DNA of 64,000 nt, taken from NCBI RefSeq assembly GCF_030316895.1, contig NZ_JASZYV010000001.1, positions 496,001-560,000 on the forward strand, read 5' to 3'. Position 1 is the stretch's first letter. Each line of letters opens with the position of its first letter. The notes beneath the pieces are model-generated. The model was not told the DNA's origin. It worked only from the letters and a program-made list of their open reading frames with translations, and made no database searches. Below, one piece after another: positions 55,641 to 64,000 of this stretch. The stretch comes from Variovorax dokdonensis. GTDB taxonomy: Bacteria > Pseudomonadota > Gammaproteobacteria > Burkholderiales > Burkholderiaceae_C. The position numbers were made by a program, and so were the translations under genes.

Positions 55641-56261
55641 TTACGGGATGTTCAGCGCGGCGAACGTGTCGGCCCGCAGGCGCCTTTGAGCGGCATACCG
55701 CAGCCGCTGCGCATGGACGATCGCCTTGAGATCGAAGAGCGCGCGTTCAAATAACTCATTGATTATAACGTAGTCGAATTCTCCGGCCCGTGCCATCTCA
55801 TGGGCGGCATTCTTGAGCCGAAGGGCAATGACTTCGTCGCTGTCCTCGCCGCGCCTTTCCAAACGCGAGCGCAGTTCTTCCCAGCTGGGGGGCAGGATGA
55901 AGATGAGCACCGCGTTGGCGAATGTCTTGCGGATCTGCAGCGCGCCCTGGAAGTCGATCTCCAGCACGATATCGGAGCCCTGTGCGACGCGGTCCTCGAT
56001 CGCCTTCTTGGACGTGCCGTAGCGCTGGCCGTGGACATGCGCCCACTCGACGAACCCGTCGCCTTCGACCATGGCATCGAATTCGTTGGCCGAGACGAAG
56101 AAGTATTCGCGGCCATGCTTTTCCTGCCCGCGCGGCGGGCGGGTGGTGTGCGAGACCGAAGGATGAACGGCCGAGTCGAGCTCCATCAGGGCCTTGACCA
56201 GGCTCGACTTGCCCGCGCCGCTGGGCGCCGCCACCACGAAGATGTTGCCGGGATAGTCCAT
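55641..56261 (-). CDS. gmk: Guanylate kinase
   Basis: A 206-residue kinase converting GMP to GDP. P-loop APSGAGKSS lies near the N-terminus, then [20 protein letters not shown], the GMP-binding motif, and [14 protein letters not shown]. All are intact. The ATG at 56261 gives [14 protein letters not shown]. It lies eight bases after the yicC-family gene and before rpoZ, with which it is probably co-transcribed. Confidence 0.97.
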   Translation of the reverse strand: MDYPGNIFVVAAPSGAGKSSLVKALMELDSAVHPSVSHTTRPPRGQEKHGREYFFVSANEFDAMVEGDGFVEWAHVHGQRYGTSKKAIEDRVAQGSDIVLEIDFQGALQIRKTFANAVLIFILPPSWEELRSRLERRGEDSDEVIALRLKNAAHEMARAGEFDYVIINELFERALFDLKAIVHAQRLRYAAQRRLRADTFAALNIP

Positions 56262-56269
56262 GTCTGGTT

Positions 56270-57187
56270 TTACTCGATGTTCTGAACCTGCTCGCGCATC
56301 TGCTCGATCAGCACCTTCATGTCGACGCCGATGCGGGACAGCTCGAGCGTCGCCGATTTCGAGCCCAGCGTGTTGGCCTCCCGGTGAAGCTCCTGGATGA
56401 GGAAGTCGAGCCGCTTGCCGATCTCGCCGCCCTTTTGGATGAGGCGCTCGATCTCGTCCAGATGCGCGACCAGGCGGTTGAGTTCTTCGGCCACATCGAT
56501 GCGGATGGCAAAGGCAGTGGCTTCGGAGAGGGCGCGATCCTGGGCCGCCTCGGGCAAGGTGGCGCCGCCGGCCAGGCCCATGGCTTCCTGCCAACGATCG
56601 AGGAAGCGGTTGCGCTGCTGCTCCACCAATTGCGGCACCAGCGGCGCCGCCTGTTCGGCCAGACCGCGCAAGGCCTTGACGCGCTCGGCCAGCATCCCGG
56701 CCAGCCGGGCACCTTCGCGGGCGCGGGCGGCCACCATGTCGTCGGCCACCTGTCCGGCCAGCTTGAGGAGAACGGGGCCCCAGTCGTTGCCGGAAGCGCT
56801 TTCGGTGCTGGCCAGGCGCAGGACGTCGGCCACGCTCAGTTCACGCGCGCCGGGCAGCCAGGCGCGGACGTTGTCCTGCAAGGCGTTGAGCCGCTGCAGG
56901 AGGCGGCTGGAAGGATCGGCCAGGCCGCCCGGTGCGCTGCTCTCGACGGTGCCGCGCACCTCGACCTTGCCGCGCTTGAGCTTGTCGCCCAGCAGTTCGC
57001 GGACGGCTGCCTCGTGGGGGCGCAGCTCTTCGGGAAACTTGAAGGTCAGGTCCAGGAAGCGGCTGTTGACCGAGCGGATTTCGAGGCCCAGGCGTCCTGT
57101 GGACACGGGGCGGGATTCATTGTCGGTGGGGCTGGCGCTGCCGCCGGCTTGGCCACTTGCGTAGCCGGTCATGCTGTAAACTGCCAT
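56270..57187 (-). CDS. YicC-family endoribonuclease-like protein
   Basis: A 305-residue YicC-family protein. [15 protein letters not shown] at the start and [20 protein letters not shown] are the N-terminal family motif; the C-terminal DUF1732 part has [21 protein letters not shown]. coli YicC has been linked to RNA turnover. Here the N-terminus contains an extra Ser/Pro-rich insertion (residues about 15-32). It heads the yicC-gmk-rpoZ unit and is divergent from the Ser/Thr kinase gene with 91 bases between. Confidence 0.93.
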   Translation of the reverse strand: MAVYSMTGYASGQAGGSASPTDNESRPVSTGRLGLEIRSVNSRFLDLTFKFPEELRPHEAAVRELLGDKLKRGKVEVRGTVESSAPGGLADPSSRLLQRLNALQDNVRAWLPGARELSVADVLRLASTESASGNDWGPVLLKLAGQVADDMVAARAREGARLAGMLAERVKALRGLAEQAAPLVPQLVEQQRNRFLDRWQEAMGLAGGATLPEAAQDRALSEATAFAIRIDVAEELNRLVAHLDEIERLIQKGGEIGKRLDFLIQELHREANTLGSKSATLELSRIGVDMKVLIEQMREQVQNIE

Positions 57188-57278
57188 AGCGCCTCTCTGT
57201 TGTTCCTATGCATGCACGAAGGGCGTCGGCACGCTGTTCGCTTGCCGCACTGTCGCCTTCGGGCGAAACTCCCGGATT

Positions 57279-58286
57279 ATGTCAAAGGTCAAACCATCGC
57301 CGCTTCTGCCGGACACGATGATCGGCGGGTACCGCGTCGTGCGCCGCCTGTCGGCGGGCGGCTTCGGCGTGGTCTACCTTGCGGTTGACAGCTCGGGCCA
57401 GCAGGTGGCCATCAAGGAATACCTGCCCTCGTCGCTGGCGACCCGTGGCGCGGGCGAGCTGCTGCCGGTGGTGCCGCCCGAAAAGCTGTCGCTCTATCGC
57501 CTGGGACTCAAGAGCTTCTTCGAGGAAGGCCGTTCGCTGGCGCAGATTGCGCATCCGTCGGTGGTGAGCGTGCTCAACTTCTTTCGGGAAAACGAGACGG
57601 TCTACATGGTGATGAACTACCTGGAGGGCGCCACCCTGCAGGACTTCATCGTGACCGCGCGCGATTTGAAGAAGCAGAAGATCTTCCGCGAATCGACCAT
57701 CCGTTCGCTCTTCGACGAGATCCTGCGCGGCCTACGCATCGTGCACCAGCACAAGATGCTGCACCTGGACATCAAGCCGGCCAACATCTTCGTCACCGAC
57801 GACGACAAGGCCGTGATGATCGACTTCGGCGCCGCACGCGAGGTGCTGAGCAAGGAAGGCAACTTCATCCGTCCCATGTACACGCCCGGCTTTGCCGCGC
57901 CCGAGATGTACCGGCGCGATTCGTCGATGGGCCCGTGGACCGACATCTACGCCATCGGCGCGTGCATCTATGCCTGCATGCAGGGCTACCCGCCCAGCGA
58001 CGCGCCCCAGCGCATCGAGAAAGACCGCCTGTCGCTGTCGCTCGCCCGGCTGCGCGGGGTGTATTCGGACAACCTGATCGAGGTGGTCGAGTGGTGCATG
58101 TCGCTCGATCCGCTATCGCGGCCGCAATCGGTGTTCGCGCTGCAAAAGGAGCTCAGCCGCGAAGGCGAGCGGCGCTACACCAAGCTCACCATGAGCGAGA
58201 AGGTGCGCCTGTCGATCGACAACATCCGCTCTTCCGACAAGAAGCCGCTGCCAAAGGCGGCCGCGCCCACCACCCGCCCCGCATGA
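57279..58286 (+). CDS. Hanks-type Ser/Thr protein kinase
   Basis: A 335-residue cytoplasmic kinase with no membrane span or sensor domain. The Gly-rich loop is LSAGGFGVVYLA, the ATP lysine Lys46 (VAIKEY), the catalytic loop HLDIKPANI with Asp164, and the DFG motif at Asp182. The residue before Asp164 is Leu instead of Arg, so it is a non-RD kinase, which does not need classic activation-loop phosphorylation. APE-like FAAPEMY follows. The C-terminal tail is basic (SSDKKPLPKAAAP). Its stop overlaps a 31-codon frame that leads into the PP2C gene, so kinase and phosphatase are an operon. Confidence 0.94.
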   Translation: MSKVKPSPLLPDTMIGGYRVVRRLSAGGFGVVYLAVDSSGQQVAIKEYLPSSLATRGAGELLPVVPPEKLSLYRLGLKSFFEEGRSLAQIAHPSVVSVLNFFRENETVYMVMNYLEGATLQDFIVTARDLKKQKIFRESTIRSLFDEILRGLRIVHQHKMLHLDIKPANIFVTDDDKAVMIDFGAAREVLSKEGNFIRPMYTPGFAAPEMYRRDSSMGPWTDIYAIGACIYACMQGYPPSDAPQRIEKDRLSLSLARLRGVYSDNLIEVVEWCMSLDPLSRPQSVFALQKELSREGERRYTKLTMSEKVRLSIDNIRSSDKKPLPKAAAPTTRPA

Positions 58287-58378
58287 AGGCAAAAGCACCG
58301 GCATCCCGCTTGTCCCTGGCGGATCGCATGGAGCTCCTGCTGTCTCCCGCCCAACCGTCCGCCGTCCAAACTCCATGA
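58283..58378 (+). CDS. Possible 31-residue bridging ORF between kinase and phosphatase genes
   Basis: An ATG overlaps the kinase stop (ATGA) and the frame runs to a TGA that overlaps the PP2C start (again ATGA). The peptide would be basic at first, then have an amphipathic SLADRMELLLSP segment. A ribosome ending the kinase could restart here and again at the phosphatase, making this a translational bridge. It may also be no more than chance, since the frame is short and has no distinct ribosome site. Confidence 0.4.
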   Translation: MKAKAPASRLSLADRMELLLSPAQPSAVQTP

Positions 58379-59274
58379 AGTTCTCTGTCTTCCAGGTCAG
58401 CCGCAAGGGCGGGCGTCTCAAGAATGAAGACCGCATGGGCTATTGCTACACGCGGGAGTCGGGGCTGTTCGTGCTGGCCGACGGCATGGGCGGGCACCCC
58501 GAGGGCGAAGTGGCCGCGCAACTGGCCCTGCAGACCATCGCCGCGCTCTACCAGCGCGAGGCGCGGCCGGTGCTCAAGGACGTCAAGGCCTTCCTGACCA
58601 ATGCCATCATGCAGGCGCACCAGCAGATCATGCGCTATGCCGGCAACAAGGGCATGCTGGATACGCCGCGAACGACGGTGGTGGCAGCGGTGCTCCAAGG
58701 CACGACGGCCCAGTGGGTCCACTGCGGCGATTCGCGCCTGTACGTCGTGCGCCATGGCGAGATGCTCACCCGCACGCGCGACCATTCCCATGCCGAGCGC
58801 CCGCGCGCAGTGCCTGGCTTCGAGTCGGCCAACCGCAACCTGCTGCTGACCTGCCTGGGCTCTCCGTCGACGCCGCTCTTCGACATGTCCGACCCGCTGA
58901 CGCTCCAGCAGGGCGACCGCATCATGCTGTGCTCCGACGGCCTCTGGAGCGTGATGGACGAGATGCAGCTCATCAACATCCTCGCCACCAGGCCGGTGGC
59001 GGACGCTGCGCCCGAACTGGTGGAAATGGCGCTTCGTCGCGGCGGCGCCCACGGCGACAACGTGACCATGATCGCGCTGGAGTGGGAAACGCCCGACGAC
59101 GGCAACGACCGCGGCATTTCCACCGACAGCATCAACGAAGGCGTGTTCGCTTCCACCATCCAGGCTGGCATGCCCGCCGACAGCGAGGTCGCGGACATGG
59201 ACGAGGACGCCATCGAGCGCTCCATCGCCGAAATCAACGAGGCCATTCGCCGGTCTGCCGCCAAGAAGGGGTGA
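58375..59274 (+). CDS. PP2C-family Ser/Thr protein phosphatase
   Basis: A 299-residue metal-dependent phosphatase. KNEDRMG (Asp19), LADGMGGHPEGE (Asp36-Gly37), CSDGLWSVMD and HGDNVTMIALE give the four metal-binding Asp motifs, all intact. The C-terminal 40 residues are acidic (DEDAIERSIAEINEAI) and may be regulatory. It should reverse phosphorylation by the kinase encoded just upstream. No membrane segment is visible. 54 bases later rph begins. Confidence 0.93.
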   Translation: MKFSVFQVSRKGGRLKNEDRMGYCYTRESGLFVLADGMGGHPEGEVAAQLALQTIAALYQREARPVLKDVKAFLTNAIMQAHQQIMRYAGNKGMLDTPRTTVVAAVLQGTTAQWVHCGDSRLYVVRHGEMLTRTRDHSHAERPRAVPGFESANRNLLLTCLGSPSTPLFDMSDPLTLQQGDRIMLCSDGLWSVMDEMQLINILATRPVADAAPELVEMALRRGGAHGDNVTMIALEWETPDDGNDRGISTDSINEGVFASTIQAGMPADSEVADMDEDAIERSIAEINEAIRRSAAKKG

Positions 59275-59328
59275 TCGTCACCCCGAGCCACTTGCTGGCT
59301 TTTCCTATCGCATACGCTTTTTCAAACC

Positions 59329-60069
59329 ATGAGCCAATTCATTCGTAACGGCGGCCGCAGTGCCGACCAGCTTCGCGAGGTGCGCATCACCCGCGGCTTC
59401 ACCATCCACGCCGAGGGCTCCGTGCTCATCGAGTTCGGCAACACCCGCGTGCTGTGCACCGCCTCGGTCGAAGAGCGCGTGCCGCCGCACAAGCGCGGCA
59501 GCGGCGAGGGCTGGGTGACGGCCGAATACGGCATGCTGCCCAGGTCCACCCACACCCGCAGCGACCGCGAAGCCGCACGCGGCAAGCAAAGCGGCCGCAC
59601 GCAGGAAATCCAGCGCCTGATCGGACGCTCCATGCGCGCCGTGTTCGACCTCAAGCTGCTCGGCGAGCGCACCATCCACCTCGACTGCGACGTGCTGCAG
59701 GCCGACGGCGGCACCCGCACCGCGGCCATCACCGGCGCCTTCGTGGCAGCGCAGGACGCGGTGTCCCGGCTGCTGTCGGACGGCCTCCTCACGGCAACGC
59801 CGATTCGCGAGCATGTGGCGGCGGTGTCGGTCGGCATCGTGGAGGGCACCCCCTTGCTCGACCTGGAATACACCGAAGACTCGGCCTGCGACACCGACAT
59901 GAACGTGGTGATGACTGGCGCCGGCCACTACATCGAGGTGCAGGGCACGGCCGAGGGCGCGGCGTTCTCTCGCGACGAGATGAACCAGTTGCTGGCCCTG
60001 GCCGAAAAGGGCATCGGCGAACTGGTGGCGCTGCAGACGCAGGCGCTCAAGGCGCCGCTGGTGAAGTAA
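59329..60069 (+). CDS. rph: Ribonuclease PH
   Basis: A 246-residue phosphorolytic 3'-5' exoribonuclease that trims tRNA 3' ends. [15 protein letters not shown] at the start, [17 protein letters not shown] and [15 protein letters not shown] are diagnostic and hold the phosphate- and RNA-binding Arg residues. [19 protein letters not shown] is also complete. Its C-terminus is intact, unlike the frame-shifted copy of some E. coli K-12 strains. It forms a run with rdgB (10 bases) and hemW. Confidence 0.97.
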   Translation: MSQFIRNGGRSADQLREVRITRGFTIHAEGSVLIEFGNTRVLCTASVEERVPPHKRGSGEGWVTAEYGMLPRSTHTRSDREAARGKQSGRTQEIQRLIGRSMRAVFDLKLLGERTIHLDCDVLQADGGTRTAAITGAFVAAQDAVSRLLSDGLLTATPIREHVAAVSVGIVEGTPLLDLEYTEDSACDTDMNVVMTGAGHYIEVQGTAEGAAFSRDEMNQLLALAEKGIGELVALQTQALKAPLVK

Positions 60070-60079
60070 AGGCGGCAGC

Positions 60080-60706
60080 ATGAAGCTCGTCCTGGCCTCC
60101 AACAACGCCGGCAAGCTGGCCGAACTGCAGCAGCTCTTTGCACCGCTGGGCGTTGCGCTGGTTCGCCAGTCGGACCTGGGCGTTGGCGAGGCCGAGGAAC
60201 CGCACCGCACCTTCGTCGAAAACGCATTGGCCAAGGCGCGCCACGCCAGCGCCGCCACCGGCCTGCCGGCCATGGCCGACGACGCGGGCTTGTGCGTTGA
60301 AGCCTTCGGCGGCCTGCCCGGCGTCGACACGGCGTTCTATGCCACGCAGTTCGGCTACGCCAAAGGCGATGCCAACAACGTGCGCGCCTTGCTCGAGCAG
60401 ATGCAGGGCCAGGCTGATCGCCGCGCCGCTCTCGTCAGCACGCTGGTGGCGGTGCGCCGGCATGACGATCCCGAACCGTTGATCGCCAGCGGCCGCGTGG
60501 CCGGCGAGATCGCGCCTGAGCCCATCGGCGACAAGGGCTTCGGCTTCGACCCGGTGATGTTCCTGCCGCAGTTCGGCAAGACCTTTGCGCAACTGCCGCC
60601 CGAAGTGAAGAACGCCAACAGCCACCGTGGCAAGGCGGCGCGCGCCATGCTCGAGCTGATGCGCGAGCGCTGGGCATCGCTCTTGGCGCCGAGCGTGTTG
60701 CCGTGA
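60080..60706 (+). CDS. rdgB: XTP/dITP diphosphatase (RdgB/HAM1)
   Basis: A 208-residue house-cleaning pyrophosphatase that removes dITP and XTP from the nucleotide pool. LVLASNNAGKLAEL at the N-terminus, MADDAGLCVEAFGGLPGVDT in the middle and GDKGFGFDPVMFLP in the C-terminal half are the family motifs. Its TGA overlaps the GTG start of hemW. Confidence 0.96.
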   Translation: MKLVLASNNAGKLAELQQLFAPLGVALVRQSDLGVGEAEEPHRTFVENALAKARHASAATGLPAMADDAGLCVEAFGGLPGVDTAFYATQFGYAKGDANNVRALLEQMQGQADRRAALVSTLVAVRRHDDPEPLIASGRVAGEIAPEPIGDKGFGFDPVMFLPQFGKTFAQLPPEVKNANSHRGKAARAMLELMRERWASLLAPSVLP

Positions 60707-61971
60707 CCATTCCGATCGCGACCGACGCGCAGCTGAACAACGGCGCGCCGCAGGCCAACGACGTGCTGCACCACATGCGGCCCGGCCCGTTGCAACTGCC
60801 CGCGCTGCCGCCGCTCTCCATCTACGTTCACTTGCCGTGGTGCCTGCGCAAGTGCCCCTACTGCGACTTCAACTCGCACGAGTGGAAGGCACGCGCCGGC
60901 CAGACCGACGAGGGTGATGCGATCCCGGAGCGGCGCTACCTCGATGCCGTCATGGCCGACCTCGATGCCGCACTGCCCCTGGTGTGGGGACGAAGCGTGC
61001 ACAGCATCTTCATCGGCGGCGGAACGCCCAGCCTGTTCTCGCCCGAGGGCATCGACCGCCTGATCGGCGAATTGCGCGCCCGGCTGAAGCTCGTGCCCGA
61101 CTGCGAGATCACGCTCGAAGCCAACCCGGGCACGTTCGAGCGCGAGCGCTTCAGGGCGTTTCGCGGGGCGGGTGTCACCCGGCTGTCGGTGGGTGTGCAG
61201 AGCTTCAACGACGAGTACCTGAAGGCGCTGGGCCGCGTTCACGACCGGGCGCAGGCCATCGCCGCGGTGGAAGAGGCTGCCAGCGCGTTCGACACCTTCA
61301 ACATCGACCTGATGTACGCCTTGCCCGGCCAGACGCGCGTCCAACTCCAGGCTGACCTGGACCAGGCGCTGGCGCTGGCGCCACCGCATCTGTCGGTCTA
61401 TCACCTGACGCTGGAGCCCAACACTTACTTCGCCAAGTACCCGCCGCAGAACCTGCCGCCCGAGGACGAGGCCTACGCCATGCTCGACCAGATCACCGAC
61501 GCCACGGGCCGGGCGGGACTGTCGCGGTACGAAGTCTCGGCCTATGCGCGTGCCGACCACCGCTGCTGGCACAACCTCAACTATTGGCAGTTCGGCGACT
61601 ACCTGGGGCTGGGGGCCGGCGCGCACGGCAAGCTGAGCTTTGCGCACCGCATCGTGCGGCAGGTGCGCTTTCGCGATCCGCGCATGTACATGGAAAAAGC
61701 CCTGGCCGGCAATGCCGTGGCGCAGAGCGAGGATGTGGCCCTGGCCGATCTTCCCTTCGAATACATGCTCAACGCGCTGCGCCTGAGGGAAGGCTTTTCC
61801 TTCGCCGAGTTCGGCGAGCGCACGGGGCTGGCCATCACCGCCATCCAGCGGGCGTTGGACAAGGCGGAGAAGAAGGGACTGCTGGCGCGCGACCTGTGGC
61901 GCGCCTGGCCGACCGAACAGGGGTTCGACTTCTTGAGCGATCTGCAGGAGATGTTCCTGCCCGAAGGCTGA
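60703..61971 (+). CDS. hemW: Radical SAM haem chaperone HemW
   Basis: A 422-residue radical-SAM protein. The cluster motif CLRKCPYCDF uses Cys47, 51 and 54 (C-x3-C-x2-C), preceded by SIYVHLPW. FIGGGTPSLF and VGVQSFND are also standard, and the C-terminal HemW domain holds MLNALRLREGF. Formerly called HemN-like coproporphyrinogen oxidase, it is now regarded as a haem chaperone because the third Cys spacing and the missing fourth Cys differ from HemN. The start is a GTG whose bases overlap the rdgB stop (GTGA). Confidence 0.95.
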   Translation: MTIPIATDAQLNNGAPQANDVLHHMRPGPLQLPALPPLSIYVHLPWCLRKCPYCDFNSHEWKARAGQTDEGDAIPERRYLDAVMADLDAALPLVWGRSVHSIFIGGGTPSLFSPEGIDRLIGELRARLKLVPDCEITLEANPGTFERERFRAFRGAGVTRLSVGVQSFNDEYLKALGRVHDRAQAIAAVEEAASAFDTFNIDLMYALPGQTRVQLQADLDQALALAPPHLSVYHLTLEPNTYFAKYPPQNLPPEDEAYAMLDQITDATGRAGLSRYEVSAYARADHRCWHNLNYWQFGDYLGLGAGAHGKLSFAHRIVRQVRFRDPRMYMEKALAGNAVAQSEDVALADLPFEYMLNALRLREGFSFAEFGERTGLAITAIQRALDKAEKKGLLARDLWRAWPTEQGFDFLSDLQEMFLPEG

Positions 61972-61987
61972 GGCGCGGGCTGCGGCG

Positions 61988-62518
61988 CTACTGCGTGGTG
62001 CTGCCTTCGGGCAGCCACAAGAGCGCCGGTTTCCAGTCGCCGTCCCGATGCTCCGGTGCGCAGCCGAAGCGACCACGGAGCGGGCCGCGAAGCGTGCCGT
62101 CTTCGGCGACGCACTTTCGCTTGATCGACGTGGCCTGCATCACCTTTACGGTCGTGCCGGGCGGCCGGAAATGGAAGGTCTCTTGCGCGTCGGTCAGCTC
62201 CCAGCCATTGGCCTGCAGCTCCCGGGCGGTGGTGGTTCCGCGCATGCAGACCAGGTCGGCGCTGGCGTTGCTGGCCACGCCCAGGATCTCGTAGCTCGAA
62301 CAGAAGTCGCGCGAGCCGATCGGCGATGCGCGCAACCAGGAGAGGCGGCTGGCTTCGTCACGTTCGATGGCCAGACGCTCCGCCTGCGGATCGGAAGGCG
62401 CTGACCAAGCTCTCGAAGCCGTCTGGCTGGAGGCATACAGGTCAGCCGCCGCCGGTGCGGCAGCGAGCGTTGCGAACAGGGCGCCCAGCATGAGTTGCCG
62501 GCAACAAGCGTGCTTCAT
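61988..62518 (-). CDS. Exported protein of unknown function
   Basis: A 176-residue protein I do not recognise. The N-terminus MKHACCRQLMLGALFATLAA is a signal peptide with likely cleavage after AAPAAA. The mature part has four Cys (RDFCSSYE, DLVCMRG, KRKCVAED, GRFGCAPEH), consistent with two disulphides, and little predicted repeat structure. The ATG at 62518 is used rather than the longer frame because the extension lacks gene-like features. It meets hemW tail to tail with 16 bases between, and lies after the M50/HlyD-like gene, with which it could be co-transcribed. Confidence 0.75.
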   Translation of the reverse strand: MKHACCRQLMLGALFATLAAAPAAADLYASSQTASRAWSAPSDPQAERLAIERDEASRLSWLRASPIGSRDFCSSYEILGVASNASADLVCMRGTTTARELQANGWELTDAQETFHFRPPGTTVKVMQATSIKRKCVAEDGTLRGPLRGRFGCAPEHRDGDWKPALLWLPEGSTTQ

Positions 62519-62640
62519 GAGACAACTGGCAATCTTCGACGCCGCCACCTTGGCGCGTCCAGCCGTACTGTCTTATCGGCACTGCATCGAGAAACTTTAG
62601 GCCCGCGGAAAGCCGTCCGGCGCGGACGGTGCCGCGCCGC

Positions 62641-63999
62641 CTAGAAATCGGCCTGCTGGATGATGGCCGAGATCGCCGCAGCGAACCATTGCTTGAGCAG
62701 GCTGGTGCTCGATCCTTCGAACTGCGCATGCACCAGGCGCACGGCTTGCGGCATGTCCAGCGTGCCCTCGCCCTCGATGAGCACGCGGTACAGCGATTCG
62801 TTGGGCCGCAGAGCGGTTGCCGGCGTACTGGCGTTCAGCGCAATGGGGCCGCCGTGATTCTGTGCAAGCAGCATGTGAGGCAGCTTCTGGACGGGCTTGC
62901 TGTCCACCGTGAGGATGCGGCCTTGCAACCGTGCGCTGCCACGCCCTTGAACGAACAGACGTGCCTCGCTGCCGGCGCTCAGCCGTTGCGCGTCCTGCTC
63001 GCTGACGAGGACTTCGGCCCGCCAGCGGTCCTTGTCGACCAGCCAGCCGATCGGCGTGGTGGTGTTGACCCAGCTGCCTTGAGCGAGCGAGGGGTCGAGG
63101 TCGCGCAGGACGCCGTCTTGCTGTGCTGTCAAGTGCAGGCGCTGAAGTTCGACGACCCGCGCGGATTGCTCGGCGTTCCATCGGTTCGCCAACTGTTCGG
63201 CCACGATCTGGCGCGCGGCGCCGTCGTCGGTCTGGGCCATCGCGCCACGCGCGACGCGTTCGTAGGCACGGGCCAGCGCGCGAGCCTTGTCGCGTTCGTT
63301 CTCCTGACCGGGATCGTCCAGGATGGCAATCACGTCGCCCCGCTTTGCGGCTTGGCCATTGGCAAAGCGGAGCTCGCGCAACTGGGCCGGGTAGGGCGCA
63401 TACAGCGGTTGCTCCACGGCCGCGCGCAGCACACCGCTTCCCTTGATGGTCGATGACCAGGGGACCGCCATCGCGGCGACCAGCACCAGCAGAACGCCTG
63501 CCAGCACCAACACGCGGCGGCGCGGGATCTCGTGGCGACGCGACCACCAGTGGCTCGCTTCCCTGGCCACCGGCCGGACGATGAATACGCCGATCTCCAC
63601 GAAGAACAGGAAGATGCCCAGTGCCTTGAAGGTGGCGTGATAGACCAGCAACGCAATTCCGAAGAACAGCACGAGCCGGTAGGCCCAGGTTGCCAGCGCG
63701 AATGCAATGAGGAAGCGGCGAAAGCCCGGGGTCTGCGCCTCCGGCTCGGGTTCCTGCAAACCGAGCAGGCTGCTGCGGATGAACCGCCGCGCCCAACGGC
63801 CTGCCCGTTCGTGCATACCCGGGTAGTCCAACAGGTCCGACAGCATGAAATAGCCGTCGAAGCGCATGAACGGGCTGGCATTGACCGCCAGCGTCAGCAT
63901 CCAGGCGGTGCTGGCAAGAAAGAAGAACGCGCTGCGCAGATTGCCGTCGGGCGTCAGCGCCCACAGCAGCGTGCACCATGCCGCCAGAACGAGCTCGCT
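62641..63999 (-). CDS. M50-protease-like/HlyD-type membrane fusion protein (N-terminus beyond the window)
   Basis: The last 452 residues of a longer protein cut by the window edge. The visible N-terminal part has membrane spans and the M50 second motif NASPFMRFDGYFMLSDLL; the HExxH zinc motif, if present, would lie outside the window. Three more spans lead to an HlyD-like periplasmic part: PLYAPYPAQLRELRFANGQA, a coiled-coil hairpin with RALARAYERVARGA, and a barrel with TAQQDGVLRDLDPSLAQGSW. Such fusions are adaptors of export systems, often beside RND or ABC exporters. A site-2-protease role is possible only if the missing part has the zinc site. Confidence 0.8.
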   Translation of the reverse strand, partial: SELVLAAWCTLLWALTPDGNLRSAFFFLASTAWMLTLAVNASPFMRFDGYFMLSDLLDYPGMHERAGRWARRFIRSSLLGLQEPEPEAQTPGFRRFLIAFALATWAYRLVLFFGIALLVYHATFKALGIFLFFVEIGVFIVRPVAREASHWWSRRHEIPRRRVLVLAGVLLVLVAAMAVPWSSTIKGSGVLRAAVEQPLYAPYPAQLRELRFANGQAAKRGDVIAILDDPGQENERDKARALARAYERVARGAMAQTDDGAARQIVAEQLANRWNAEQSARVVELQRLHLTAQQDGVLRDLDPSLAQGSWVNTTTPIGWLVDKDRWRAEVLVSEQDAQRLSAGSEARLFVQGRGSARLQGRILTVDSKPVQKLPHMLLAQNHGGPIALNASTPATALRPNESLYRVLIEGEGTLDMPQAVRLVHAQFEGSSTSLLKQWFAAAISAIIQQADF

Positions 64000-64000
64000 G

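Overview
The window is high-GC, densely coded bacterial chromosome. The order lolB-ispE-tRNA-Gln-prs-rplY-pth, the yicC-gmk-rpoZ-spoT block, the many Bug/TctC-type solute receptors and the overall style of the proteins point to a betaproteobacterium of the order Burkholderiales, most likely family Comamonadaceae (Variovorax/Acidovorax-like). This placement is inferred from gene order and family types, not from a search. I see no insertion sequence, integrase, prophage, CRISPR array or replication origin.

Layout. 1-730: tail of an unrecognised gene and a small VOC-fold protein. 726-6162: an IclR-type regulator divergent from a four-gene catabolic operon (two acyl-CoA dehydrogenases, a Bug receptor, a CaiB/BaiF CoA-transferase). 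6197-12825 (minus): a complete peptide/nickel-type ABC importer followed by an amidase. 12945-25339: core genes, namely a 2[4Fe-4S] ferredoxin, pth, rplY, prs, tRNA-Gln, ispE, lolB, a large TPR lipoprotein, mutM, a dynamin-like GTPase, mutY, a small lipoprotein and rapZ. 25380-29127: recN and nadK, divergent from hrcA and tRNA-Ile2(CAU). 29173-34881: a Crp/Fnr-type regulator divergent from an ABC importer, a TauD-type dioxygenase and an aldehyde dehydrogenase. 34882-35356: the only long non-coding stretch, with a terminator, a large hairpin and a sigma-54-like promoter. 35357-48036: an exopolysaccharide cluster (priming sugar transferase, four glycosyltransferases, polymerase/ligase-like protein, flippase, acyltransferase), then on the other strand a Wzc-like tyrosine autokinase and an FHA-domain protein. 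48272: tRNA-Arg(ACG). 48475-52298 (minus): a second acyl-CoA module (AidB-like dehydrogenase, Bug receptor, CaiB/BaiF transferase). 52453-61971: core genes greB, spoT/rsh, rpoZ, gmk, yicC, a Ser/Thr kinase with PP2C phosphatase, rph, rdgB and hemW. 61988-64000: an exported protein of unknown function and the C-terminal part of a membrane protein joining an M50-protease-like region to an HlyD-type adaptor.

How the parts work together. Three accessory catabolic modules each pair an uptake or receptor system with the enzymes for its presumed substrate, and two have an adjacent divergent regulator with inverted repeats in the shared promoter region. The exopolysaccharide genes are packed with overlaps or short gaps and probably form one transcript from the sigma-54-like site, but no Wza exporter or Wzb phosphatase lies in the window. 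Protein phosphorylation recurs: a tyrosine autokinase beside an FHA reader, and elsewhere a Ser/Thr kinase and PP2C phosphatase joined by a tiny bridging frame.

Limits. Substrates of the transporters and catabolic enzymes cannot be read from sequence alone. Promoters, operators and terminators were found by eye. Start codons are argued case by case, with several GTG and TTG starts.
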